Source: Collodictyon triciliatum
Taxonomy: Eukaryota > CRuMs
Length of the DNA stretch: 20,068 bases
Direction of reading: 5' to 3'
Assembly (NCBI GenBank): GCA_043381765.1
Contig: JBHJMP010001262.1
Location: 1-20,068, forward strand
Positions 1 through 17,963 of this stretch are shown piece by piece (positions within the stretch are counted from its first letter, which is position 1; every line of letters starts with the position of its first letter). The notes under the pieces were generated by a model that saw only the letters and a list, made by a program, of their open reading frames with translations, was not told where the DNA came from and did not search any database. The position numbers and the translations under genes are program-made.

Positions 1-90
1 GATTTAGATAACATCGTCCTGAAAGACCTTCCGGCTGGTGTTCGTACACTAACAACAGCACTAGAACTGGAGAATATTCTTATTACAGGT
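1..90 (+). other. Unassigned open stretch at the left edge, WD40-like on the plus strand
   Basis: The plus strand is open in frame 1 from base 1 to 90 and ends at a good splice donor (ACAG followed by GTAACT). It reads DLDNIVLKDLPAGVRTL, then TTALELENILITG. The pattern resembles the CFAP57 exon at 467-374, which encodes LSDSQINKEFDSG and so on to RMLFGG and ends in the same phase. A plus-strand exon here would run toward CFAP57 and overlap its 3' part. The minus strand has acceptors near 66 and 75, but joining them to the phase-1 donor at 373 gives a sequence unlike a WD40 repeat. It could be an edge of an opposite-strand paralogue, an assembly artefact, or chance. Confidence 0.3.
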
Positions 91-220
91 AACTGAGCTC
101 ATATAATCTACTCTTTGTGATTCCAGACTTTTAAAAAAATAACAAATTGCGTAAACTACTTTATAGAATTCTATTGATGCATAACATATATTTCAATTAA
201 TGTTTTTTGTTTTTTGTTGA

Positions 221-275
221 TTTTTGTTTTTGTTTTTGTTTTTGTTTTTGTTTTTGTTTTTTTTAAAAAAAAAAA
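221..275. repeat. (TTTTTG)n tract ending in a T8A11 palindrome
   Basis: Six-base TTTTTG units from 221 to about 256 run into T257-264 followed by A265-275. It lies in the intron downstream of the last visible CFAP57 exon. Confidence 0.9.
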
Positions 276-373
276 GAGGTTATATTAGCCACGAAATGTT
301 AATTGGTCATATTTAGTGGGGTCATATAGATGAAAACATCATGGTGATTAGATTGCAGGAATTTTATATAAAC

Positions 374-3300
374 CTCCGAATAGCATTCGACCAGAATGAG
401 ATATCACAATTTGGGTGAGATTTGTCCCAGAGTCAAACTCTTTGTTGATTTGAGAGTCTGATAGTTCCTGAATTCGATAAAGAAACAATATTCATATGTT
501 TAAATTTTTATCTATGGTATGGAAGGTTCAGATTGGGGTTTTCTTCTTTGAAACCATGCTGTGATTACCTTGATTTTTTTGTCTGATCCAACAGCAAATG
601 TTGTACGACCATCCGGGGTTACCGCACAGCAATTATATTGACACGTTTTTAACACGTTTTCACCTTCTCGTTTTGAGTCTTTCCACCTCCATTCATAAAC
701 GGCACCATCTGAACCACAAGAGATAATGCGAGAGTCATCTTGGTTCCAAACAACAGAGCGGACCTGACAGATAAAAATCAGTGTTATTTGCTGTGTATGC
801 ACTTTGAGGCTTTCCAATCAGAATATTCATACAAATAAATAAATAAACAAAAATAAATAAAAATATATAAAAAAGCATAAAATAGCATAAAAAGCATAAA
901 AAAAAGCACAAAATGCACAAAGAAGTAAAAAAAAAAAAATCCAAACAGAGAGAATAAATAAAATGTGAAAAACGTGGTTGTAACCTTGCTGGTGTGTCCA
1001 CGGAGATTAGCTATGTTCTCAAAAGTGTAAGTCGAGTAAATCTGGATTGTGTTCCCGTTGACAGCAGCAAACATTTGCCCACCGTTACTGAATCGACACT
1101 CACGGCACCCGCGGATGGTAAATTCTTTGTAGGGGCGAATATCATCCATAAGAAGATTCAAAAGTCTAAGCTTGTCGCTGAATCCGACCAGGACATGGAA
1201 TCCTGACGGGTGGAAGGCGATGCTATATGCCTCCTCTGCAAATACCTTGACCAAGTCAACAGACCGGTCCATGTAATTCCATATTCTCACAGAGCGATCT
1301 GTCCCACAGGTGGCAATGAGAGGCTTTCGAATGCATGAATCAATGCCTGTCACTTGTAAAGAGTGGAACGGATGTGACAGATATTCAAATGGTGCGTCTT
1401 CAGACTGGAATATTAGCACATATTAGCCAGTTGACGAAATAAGATAATATCAAACAAAGAGGAAGCCATCTAAAATGGTGATTTATCAAAATGCATCATC
1501 CGATACTATAGTCAACACGTGTATCATCTTGAATATTGATAAAGAGCGATAAGAGCACAAGGTGCGTATGTTCCGGGAATAGATTTATACCTTTAAGACA
1601 TCTGTAGAGGTCAAAGTTACAACGTATACTTGACTGTTCTCTGTTGTGCAAGCCACCAGCTCCTCTGACGGGCTCACAGCAATGTTCTTAATCTTTGATG
1701 TGTTTGCATCCAGCTTCAAAGTTCGCACTTTCCTGAAGTGTTCCTTTTCGTCCGACTTTTCAAAAACAGCCATCACGCCTCCATCGCCAGCACAGACAAA
1801 TCCCTTCAAAAACAGAAGGGATGAAGAGAAAAACGAGTAGAAATGCCTTAAAACATATTCAAGTAACAATACTTCTTGCAAACTACAAAGGAAAAAAGAA
1901 TAAGCAAGACACGATTTCTTACTTTGGAAACCGAAACAATAGTATCGATCGACATATTTTCAAATCCTGTGTTTGGCAGAGTCCCACGAAACTCTCCCAA
2001 CTCAACCAAAAGCAGTTCGCCGTTATCAGTGCCCACCACAACCTTTTCTTCGGATACCCACGCATGGCAAAGATAGTTCTGTTTCGATGCTTTTGAGTCA
2101 ACGAAATAACGTAGTACGAAGGGGATTTGTGAAATTTCTTCCGGAATATGAGAAAAAAAAAGGGGTTAGCAAATTAAAAGAAGAGAAAGTCAAAGGTGAG
2201 TACTTGAGCCTCTTTTCTCCCCATAGAGCCTGGATGAGGCTTTAATTGACCATCAACATATCGGTAAAGACGAAATACTCCGTTTCCAGAGACACAGACT
2301 TGCGTAGAGTCTTGTGGGTTGAAGGAACACTGATGTACAGCACTGTTCGGCTGGTTGACAACCTTCACCGACGCCAACACCTGCATGAAATGAGGTTACC
2401 AAAGAGTTATATTACAGTTAACTGTGATAGGACCGATTATAAGAGAGTGGGAGGAGAATATGATTCATATGAACTATGATTTCAAAATGCAGAGGTTCCA
2501 TTATCTACTTGGTTGCATGATGAATAGCAACCTTAGCTTTGTCCCAACTCCACATCAGCAAAGTCCAGTCGGGGTCACCACTTTGTGCCAGCAGAATCTT
2601 TGAATCTGCACTGAAGCTCATGCTGACATAATCCTGTGGCGTAACATCGAGTTAACAAGATGCAATTCACCTGAATGAAGTTATGTGTGGTCGAGTGATT
2701 GGTAAAGCCCATCGAACGAAGCAGCAGATACCTTTGCAAGCAATTCTGGTGCAGAAAGGACTTTGCGCTTCTTGAGGGAATGCAGGTCGAAGATGGTGAT
2801 AGAGCCTCGATCAAGCCTCTCTGCAATTGCGCAGTATCGGCGGTTGGGACTGATGCACATGCACACAATCCCTTCTCCTTTCTCTGTCCCGGGAATAAAC
2901 TTCTGCACTTTTTGATCGGTATTGTACATCACGATGTTGTTTCCCGCCGGGTAGATCACCGTCTGCTCGTCCAAGTAGCACACATTGTCGTACGTGTCTG
3001 CCTTGAGACCAAAGACGTGTCTGCATTTGGGCAGTTTGATCAGTAAAGGCAGAGGCAGGAACACTTGGCGGCCAACTGGCTTTTCTTTTTTTCTTTTTCT
3101 TTTTTTCTTTTTTTCTTTTTTTCTTTTTTTCTTTTTTTCTTTTTTCTTTTTTTCTTTTTTTCTTTTTTTCTTTTTTTCTTTTTTTCTTTTTTTCTTTTTT
3201 TCTTTTTTTCTTTTTTTCTTTTTTTCTTTTTTTCTTTTTGTAGTTGGGTCGGCTCTGTTCTATGAAAGATACATGCTAGTGCAAAAAAAGAAAAAAGAAA

Positions 3301-3393
3301 GATAAACCAAAAAAAAAAAGGAAAGGAAGGGAGAGAATCGGGAAGGTGGGTATGCGAGTTGACCAACCTGAGTGCAACAGCGGCGATGGACAT
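374..3393 (-). CDS. CFAP57: CFAP57 (WDR65) homologue, N-terminal WD40 half; 3' part lies off the left edge
   Basis: Axonemal WD40/coiled-coil protein involved in assembly and regulation of inner dynein arms in motile cilia. Exons in transcript order: 3393-3368, 3020-2732, 2633-2532, 2380-2204, 2078-1923, 1803-1591, 1404-985, 763-569, 467-374. They join in frame to 557 residues plus one base. The start ATG at 3393 gives MSIAAVAL then R (codon split AG|A) then HVFGLKAD, which matches the family N-terminus. Other family hallmarks are YLDEQTVIYPAGNN, KFIPGTEKGEG, ISPNRRYCAIAE, SFNPQDSTQVCVSGNG, CIRKPLIATCGTDRSVRIWN, GFSDKLRLLNLLMDDIR, FSNGGQMFAAVNGN and VISHSGRMLF. Seven of the eight complete introns are phase 0. 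The last visible exon ends in phase 1 with a GT donor at 373, and no convincing continuation is seen in 1-373. Animal homologues are about 1,250 residues, so the coiled-coil half is missing here. Exon boundaries are inferred; the family assignment is very secure. Confidence 0.95.
3080..3239. repeat. 8-bp (CTTTTTTT)n microsatellite in CFAP57 intron 1
   Basis: About 19 units of one C and seven T, slightly irregular at the left end. The tract fills much of the 347-bp intron between exon 1 (ends 3368) and exon 2 (starts 3020). On the coding strand it is pure purine (A-rich). The Lys/Glu- or Phe-rich open frames across it are artefacts of the repeat. Confidence 0.95.
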
Positions 3394-4812
3394 GGTCAGG
3401 CTTCAGATGAATCGACGAGAAATTAGTCAAATACTTGAGTAAGAAGAAAGGCCTTTTGGCTTGGGCAGATAGACAGGCTTGGCTACTCTTGTCTGTTGAA
3501 CGCCTTGCAGAACGGATATACGCCCAAATCACAACGGATCTGCTTCAAAAGACAAGCGCGTGGAGAGGGTCAAGACCGTGAGAAAGACAGTTGTGTAGAA
3601 AAGTTGATCTCTGCACTTTCTTTCACTGGAAGATGACTTGATTAAGGCCTATTGCTCAGGGCCTCTGGCCCGACTTCAAACAGACGACTCTGCCAGCGCT
3701 TTCTGCGGCGCTGTGGCAGATTGATTCGTTGTTGCCCACCGCGGCTGCCTGTTTTTGTGCTTGGCGCGGCCTGTTTTCAATTATTATTTTCCAGAAATAT
3801 GTGAGCAACGGAAACTGATGCAGTCATACCGCATGTAGTGTGCATTTTGATCATTTTTGGAATATATAAAATTTTACGACAATTATCATAAACTATGCAT
3901 CATATGTTTTCTATGATACAAAAACATATATGCAAATAATATGGCAGAAAATTATTGGGGCCTGCTCTGGGGGCTCTCTCGCCATTATCAGCTTCCAATT
4001 TAAGATAAGATATCCAAATGCCCAACATTTTGAAAATCAAAATCAGTAGCACGCTCCCCAACTTGACAGCACCACGAAACACATAGCCACCACAACGCAA
4101 CTCAGAAACCGCAGGCGACATGCAAGGCAACAACACCAACACGACAAAACCGGCCACTGCACCTTTCCATGCGCTTCTACACTGACTATCTGCACCAAAT
4201 GCACCCACCTGTGCAAGAGCTGTCCCCCACTTGACTTCCTCACGCCCTGTGATTACATCCGCACTGCCTTCTTCGCCGCCCTCGCCTGCCTATGTCTAAC
4301 ACCGACACGATTTTCACTATCTTTCGCCAGCTCGTCTAACTCCCTCCTCAATTGTGAAGTAGTCACTTGTCCGGAACACGAACGACACCATTTATAGAGC
4401 ACTGAGCTTCATGCAGTCCAACCCAACCACGCCGCCAGTGCCACTGCCTTGGTGGATTTTGGCAAAGCCAGAGTTTACTTGCCCGCCTCCCTTTTCACCC
4501 ACCAGGAAGAAAGAGTATTTGGGAAAAATGCCGTCTGCTATGTCCTCGCTGCCTGTCCCGCACAATCGCCCATCGTCTGACGCAAAGTCTGGATCGCCGC
4601 TCTTTGTGCGTCGTATGTCTCCGTCAGCTGCCGCCACTCCAAAGAAACTTGCCTGCCAGATTTTCAATCGGTGATGAACTGGCTCCTTTTAGCTTCGCTT
4701 TCGACACCTCTCCGCCATTTCGGTTTTTTTTATTTTTTCACACGTTCCCTAGTTAGTTCATGGAATCCCTATCAAAGGAATGATTTACATCCACACCTGC
4801 TGGCGGCTTTTA
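3394..4812. other. Intergenic region between the PPR gene and CFAP57, 1.4 kb
   Basis: No gene could be assigned. From 3394 to about 3600 is presumably the CFAP57 promoter and 5' leader. Two GC-rich hairpins sit at 3659-3719. From about 3780 to 3960 it is AT-rich. From about 4050 to 4680 the composition changes: the plus strand is rich in C and A and poor in G. Open frames there overlap on both strands: plus 4052-4394 without an early ATG, with a Cys cluster CTKCTHLCKSC; plus 4411-4674 starting with ATG; minus 4667-4392 without ATG. The minus strand also holds short coiled-coil-like pieces such as TTSQLRRELDELAKDSE. None joins into a continuous model. It may be a decayed gene, a non-coding RNA, or simply biased sequence. 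Confidence 0.5.
3659..3719. other. Pair of GC-rich inverted repeats (hairpins)
   Basis: First hairpin: GGGCC, loop TCT, GGCCC at 3659-3671. Second: CTGCCAGCGC at 3690-3699 pairs with GCGCTGTGGCAG at 3708-3719 with a two-base bulge. Both lie about 270-330 bp upstream of the CFAP57 start. Function unknown; a structured RNA or a cruciform regulatory site is possible. Confidence 0.4.
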
Positions 4813-10244
<5,432 letters not shown>

Positions 10245-10447
10245 CCGATTCACACTTCTGGGTGGACGCGGACAAGGAAAGAGATATCCCCAAAACAAAG
10301 ATTATATATTTGATAAGGGAGAACGAGTTGCATGAAGAGCCGCGCCTGCAAAAGGGCTGAACTCCAGAACCGACCTCGAAAGAAAAATAAAGAAATAAAC
10401 CAGCTGACGAGCCATTCGCTTCTGTCTTGCACTGATCCGATTATTCT

Positions 10448-10470
10448 TTTATTCAAGGATTTGCTTTATT
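10448..10470 (-). terminator. Tandem AATAAA poly(A) signals after the FAD monooxygenase gene
   Basis: On the minus strand AATAAA occurs at 10470-10465 and again at 10453-10448, 24 and 41 bases after the TGA stop that ends at 10494. Good candidates for 3' end formation. The next gene's start codon is only about 150-200 bases further on. Confidence 0.6.
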
Positions 10471-10493
10471 TGCTTTGATATACAGACAGCGAT

Positions 10494-12206
10494 TCAGAAG
10501 GAAAACGGAGGAGGAAGAAAGCCAGGCTCATAGACGAGCCCACGAAAGAATGGAGACACTCGGATCGGATGTGTCCCGAGCTTCAAAAGAACATTTCTCC
10601 AGCGAAGTGCGATGGGATTCTGCGAGAAAAAAGAAAGAAAAAAGAAAGAAAAAAGAAAGAAAAAAGAAAGAAAAAAGAAAGAAAAAAAAGGAGGAAAACG
10701 AAAGAAAAAAGAAAGAAAAGGAGGAAAACGTGAAATATGAGCACAGTCACAGCAACGGTGATGAAGTGGCGTCATTTTCATCATCATTTTCACCATCATT
10801 CTTATTCTTGTTCTCATTATTATCATTACTATTTATTTCTTGTTTTTACGATTATTATTTATTTTTGATAATGAACGGTCGAACGCCAGCTTTGGTAAGC
10901 AACGAGGGATTTGTTACAAAGGATACAAACCTCCCACTGGATGACACGGGAGAGATTCAGAGTCGCTTCGATGATGGCGTTTGTCTTTGGGCGCCGCGAT
11001 TGTTCGTAGTACCGAATGGCCAGTTTGATGTCTGGCGAAAACTGCGGGTGTGGAACAGTGTTGTCTCTTAGAATAGTGATGCGACAACAAACTCCCCTTT
11101 ATCCTTCTGGTTTCATTTAGACTTAGCCAATATCAACATGGAACACGAAAGAGAATCATCGCAATATTTTTCACGTTTCTCTCGTGCTATGTTTTTTTTT
11201 TTTTTTTGGTTTTCTTCTTCTTTGTTTCTCCCCATTGCTGTTTGTTTTAGGTGCGATATGTACAGGCATTTGCCAGTATAATTGCCAACTCCAGCATTTT
11301 CATGCAAGTTGGCAGGGTCTTGATGGACACGAGACATACCTGGGTCACACAACTGGCCAGGGAAAATGCATCCTCGATAGACAAACACGAGCCAAGACCT
11401 GTAGGGTGAATAATATCGTATGAATAGAGTTCTCCTGGTCAAAGGGCTGGACGAATCAAGGGTGTTTTTTTTTTAAAAAAAAAAAAAGGGTGTAATATCG
11501 AGATTGCAATGTGAAGTCATGGGGCATGGGCGCTGCTCTCATACCAAAGTTTGGATAATGCGAGAATGGATGAGCAGCTTCTCCCAGTAGCGTCACACGG
11601 CCCTTGCCCCATCGAAACAAACCTTCGTGGAAGACGCCGCTGGGTGGGGTTGTTGTCAGTGAATACAGCGGAAGGAGGCAAAGAGCATTCAGTGGATGCG
11701 TCTCACAAAAGGATTAGCCTTTTACTGAGCACTTGGTACATCAAAACCATTCTCGTATGTATGTAATATGTGTGTGCGTGGGTAATTAATTAGCGGACCG
11801 GAATGGTCTGTCATAGACATCCTGGCGATGGAGCTGACTCGCTGGTATGGCTTCGATTAATTCTCCGGTCTGAAAAGGCCATGAGCCGAATTTCTGTACG
11901 AAATGAGGGAGAGACAATGTTAATGGGATATATATCGTGATTAAAGGAATCGGCAGGGACACTTTGATGAAAGGTTAAAAGATGCATGTAGGTTTCGGTG
12001 ATGATGTGTTTGGAAATGTGCCTCCAGTAGATATTTTTGCTGATTTTCCTGGGGGAGATATGCAAACCCTGTTTAGAAAAGTTTGCATTAGTTACGAATC
12101 ACAAGTGGGGATTAAATTTCCAAAGAACGTGAGTCTAGTGTCAAAAGAACAAAAAAAAAAAAAAAAAAAAGGGGAAAACAAATGAAAAAAAAGGGAAGGG
12201 TTATCG

Positions 12207-12237
<31 letters not shown>

Positions 12238-14198
12238 GGCAAACCTTCCTTCGTATTTGCAACAGCATACCAGTGCACATGGTCGGGATCGATCTTAATG
12301 GAGCCAAACCTGTTGTTTAGATTCGTGGAATAGTCATAGTCACAGTCGTGAATCGAAGGTAAAGATGAACGATTGGGCAAGAGAAGGCAGAAGGTTCTTT
12401 GAAACATATTTTAACAAGCCACGGGCGATCAAATTGCCCTCTAGATGTTTGGTTCATCAATTTATTAAAAAGGGTAACAAACCTTTGACCAGGGCCCCAA
12501 ATTTCTGTGACAACGTCTTCGTGATAAGCGCGAGACACTCCACGCCAGACCTATCAAAATCAAACAATTCAATATGGACTGTATTTTTTTTTTTTTAAAA
12601 AAAAAAAGAACAATCATAAACGTATCCTCGAATAGTATGCGCTGTGGTGCCTGCAACCATTGTTTTATTGGAAAATTTGTTGGTTTTTTCTTTCCGCATG
12701 GTATCTAAGCTCATTAAAATTATATGCAAGGGTTTCAAAACTGAATAATAATAACCGTATATCCAGCAAAACGCGATTGGGGAATCTGCTCTTGCCACAG
12801 TTGCAGGCGAACCAGGGAACTAAATCCATCCGCACCTGCGCAATTAAGTTATAAAATACATCGTAAATTTAAAAATTCACATATCAAAGACGAGTTTTTC
12901 GAAAAGATAGCCTAGGTGATAGACGAAAGGAAACAAGACCAATTAATAAATCTCCCTTTTCTGGAGGGCGATCAGCGAAGTAGGCTGTGACAGAGTCTGT
13001 ATTCTGCACAGGATAAAACAAGGATGTATGAATGTAGGGCAAAAACATAAAATTCGATTAATTGATCTTGCCAAAATTATGATGGTGAGTATATTCTTTG
13101 TTGGTGTAAATGCTTCTAGCATCTCTGGAGTATTGATCAAAATATGAGGAAGCACTTCTTCAAATCCGATGAATCGAGTAGACCATTCTATAGTGTTTTG
13201 AGGCAGCGCCTCTTGCATGATATTCTGTGTCGTTTCACATGGTATGTGTTATTGCCGTTTTTGTGTAAATCTTCATTACGACTTTACTTAAACAAGTCTT
13301 ACTTTTTTTTTAACAAAAAAAAGTGCTCATAGTGTACATTTATATGTAAGAACAAATTCATACAAGGAGTAAAGACCGCTCTACGCACAGTATCTCAGAT
13401 ACTCGCCCACGAGAAACTTCGGGGAGTGAAACATTTTGTATGACATCGCCCTTTTCTGTGGAAATTAGCCCTCTTGTGCTTGCGTATCCAAAACGACGAA
13501 GCTTAGTTCCAACCCCTACAAAGCAATTTAGAGAAAACACAACGAAGCAAGCTGAATAAGAAAGTCTACAAAACTAATGGTCTCTGGCCATGTCAAAAGT
13601 TTGTGCTGTAGGGTATATGTCAAGTGCTTTCTCTAATTCACTTATACTGTAATGGGCATTCGAAAAAATATACGACGATTTGGATTCTACAAACCGAGAC
13701 GGTCCAATACTTTGAGGGCGCCACTCCAAAGACTTTGCAACATAACCCGATATGCAAAGAAATATTTGTAGATTGTGGATGGAAAATAAAGAAAACAAAC
13801 GCTATTGTTATATAATCAACGTTTCAAGAGTGCTTTCGCCTGAGTCCCTCTCTCCCTCCCTCCCTCTCTCTCTTTTTACTTTTCGTTTGATCTCTTTCTA
13901 CTCCTGCCTTGGTAAGCAGACAAACAAACTATACGAAACAAGCACAAACCCGACACCAAGACCTTTCGTGCTGTGATCCTTTGCCCGCTCAAACACGGTG
14001 ACACGGACGCCTGCCTTGGAAAGAGCAAGTGCCGCAGTCAACCCGCCGATCCCGCCACCTGGGCTGCCCAAAGGACTTTGTCAGAAGGAGAAACCCAGGC
14101 AGTTCAACAACTCACAAAGAAGAAGAAGAAGAAAAAAGAAGCCAGGAGAACCAAAAAGTACCAACTATGATTGCACGCGGACTAGAAGCGACAGACAT
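10494..14198 (-). CDS. FAD-dependent monooxygenase, zeaxanthin epoxidase / salicylate hydroxylase-like
   Basis: Group A flavoprotein monooxygenase; NAD(P)H- and O2-dependent hydroxylation or epoxidation is expected, substrate unknown. Exons: 14198-14162, 14058-13944, 13732-13695, 13515-13385, 13224-13156, 13003-12940, 12835-12756, 12550-12483, 12309-12245, 12068-12022, 11893-11799, 11639-11545, 11398-11340, 11041-10931, 10619-10494. They join in frame to 399 residues, the usual family length. Start MSVASSPRAIIVGGGIGG: the FAD-binding GxGxxG is at residues 13-18 and Glu36 ends beta-2. The DG motif GDLLIGADGFSSLVR covers 147-161. WRG and WGPGQRFG follow. The GD motif reads LLGEAAHP with Glu290 where Asp is standard, then NFGLG and IEDAFSLA. 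Two introns need GC donors (13943 and 12021). The KMO gene ends 228 bp upstream. No presequence or transmembrane segment is seen. Confidence 0.93.
10625..10730. repeat. 11-bp (GAAAAAAGAAA)n purine tract in FAD monooxygenase intron 14
   Basis: Five near-perfect eleven-base units, then imperfect G/A sequence. The tract abuts the acceptor of the last exon (start 10619), so on the coding strand it is the polypyrimidine tract of that splice site. The Lys/Arg/Glu-rich plus-strand frame here is spurious. Confidence 0.9.
11192..11207. repeat. Poly-T run in FAD monooxygenase intron 13
   Basis: Sixteen T on the plus strand inside the intron 11339-11042. Simple homopolymer. Confidence 0.9.
11458..11493. 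repeat. T10A13 palindrome flanked by an 8-bp direct repeat
   Basis: T11465-11474 then A11475-11487, in FAD monooxygenase intron 12. AAGGGTGT occurs at 11458-11465 and again at 11486-11493, partly overlapping the runs. This looks like a tiny insertion with a target duplication, but replication slippage is equally possible. Confidence 0.6.
11894..12021 (-). other. Probable GC-AG intron 10 of the FAD monooxygenase
   Basis: Cutting after GGAG at a GC donor (12021) and joining to the CGTACAG acceptor gives QQKYLLE-KFGSWPFQTGEL, exactly the family pattern. The frame otherwise reads on into a His-rich stretch, and its nearest GT donor would break the frame. Confidence 0.7.
12151..12235. repeat. Poly-A runs in FAD monooxygenase intron 9
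   Basis: Runs of 20 A (12151-12170) and 29 A (12207-12235), separated by G-containing A-rich sequence. On the coding strand these are poly-T. They lie just after the donor of exon 9 (ends 12245). Confidence 0.9.
12584..12607. repeat. T13A11 palindrome in FAD monooxygenase intron 7
   Basis: Thirteen T then eleven A, in the intron 12755-12551. A perfect self-complementary run of 11 pairs is possible. Confidence 0.85.
13733..13943 (-). other. Probable GC-AG intron 2 of the FAD monooxygenase
   Basis: The donor GGGTTTGT followed by GCTTGT at 13943 and the acceptor TTGCAAAG give KGLGVGFVLWSGALKVLDRLG when joined, which matches the glycine-rich loop and helix of the family. All nearby GT donors leave zero or one base, but the next exon needs two. 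Confidence 0.7.
13845..13872. repeat. (TCCC)/(TC)n pyrimidine tract
   Basis: Short CT-rich low-complexity stretch inside FAD monooxygenase intron 2. Confidence 0.7.
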
Positions 14199-14314
14199 GC
14201 TATCGGCCTTGCTCGACAGATGCAACTCTCTGCGTGTGTTGCTTGCTTGTGAGGGCCTTTCTCCTTAGCCTGCTGCGTTCTGCCTTCTGCCTATGCGTTG
14301 ATCTTGAAGTTGCT

Positions 14315-14358
14315 TGTTGTTTGTTTGTTTGTTTGTTTGTGTGTTGTTTGTGTGTTGT
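14315..14358. repeat. (TTTG)n / GTGTTG repeat in the KMO to FAD monooxygenase spacer
   Basis: Five or six TTTG units followed by TGTGTTG units. It lies in the 228-bp spacer (14199-14426), which otherwise holds the 3' end of KMO and the leader of the next gene. Confidence 0.85.
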
Positions 14359-14426
14359 GGCGTATCAATGCCGCGGTTTGGGTGATCGAATTCCAGAATG
14401 GGTATGTATACGCGGGGTTGTGATCT

Positions 14427-17277
<2,851 letters not shown>

Positions 17278-17963
17278 TGTTGTGCTCTGTGGGATCGGGT
17301 TGGTGTTTCCTGCGGTCGGGATGAGAAATATATGAAAAGCTGAGGCCAGGCGCATGCTTCTGATAAAGTGGGCGAGTGTCTGCTCTGCGGGCGTATGGGT
17401 GGCCCTGCCTTGTTGGCCGGGTGAAGTTTGCGCTTTTCAAGCCGAAGCGGTCTGCCCGAATCACCCGGCAGATTTGTCTTTCGCTTGTTCTCTTTTTTTT
17501 TTTTTTTTTTTTTTTCGTATTACGTGCGTGTACGCAGATTGGAAATGCTGTATCTCGAGGCAGAAGAAAGACACCGTGGACTTTTCATGTGCATCTTTGC
17601 GTTGGTCTGCTTCTGCTCTGCGATTGCGATTCCTGGCTCAGATCGGAGGCGCAATGCTGCCTGTTCGTGCGCTGGCGTGTGGATTAGCCATTGAGAAGAG
17701 CAGATTGGTGCGGCTGGATTGTACTGGAGTCGTGGCCACAGATATTTTATATTCCGCAAACAGATGTTAGACATCAGATCATGTGCAGAACTCTAACTAC
17801 TGAAAGAATCTTGTTCCGAATAGGAAATGAAATTGAGCGGATCTGGGACGTTCTCGGATATCAGAAGTTCCATATATGGCAGTGTGATGCCAACTATGAT
17901 ACTTTCTGTGATTGGAACACTGTTAGTCCACATGTGGATTTCTATTCTGGAATTTATACGGAT
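17278..17963. other. Spacer between the MRM1-like gene and KMO, 686 bp
   Basis: No gene recognised. It includes the KMO leader, a poly-T run of 23 bases at 17493-17515, and the 3' flank of the MRM1-like gene. No AATAAA is seen soon after that gene's stop at 17964. Long plus-strand frames through 17354-18146 overlap real minus-strand exons and show no family features. Confidence 0.6.
17493..17515. repeat. Poly-T run in the spacer upstream of KMO
   Basis: Twenty-three T on the plus strand, about 220 bp upstream of the KMO start codon. It is poly-A on the coding strand. Confidence 0.9.

Noticed and set aside
3040-3393. Lys/Glu-rich minus-strand frame starting at the CFAP57 ATG
   Set aside because: It reads through intron 1 and its CTTTTTTT repeat. 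Splicing 3368 to 3020 gives the proper CFAP57 N-terminus.
10475-11071. Plus-strand frame of 198 codons with a Lys/Arg-rich centre
   Set aside because: It spans two real minus-strand exons and the purine microsatellite between them; no family features.
12600-12656. Open minus-strand piece GTTAHTIRGYVYD as an exon of the FAD monooxygenase
   Set aside because: Joining exon 12835-12756 directly to 12550 gives FAGYT-VWRGVSRAYHED, the family motif, so the piece is intronic.
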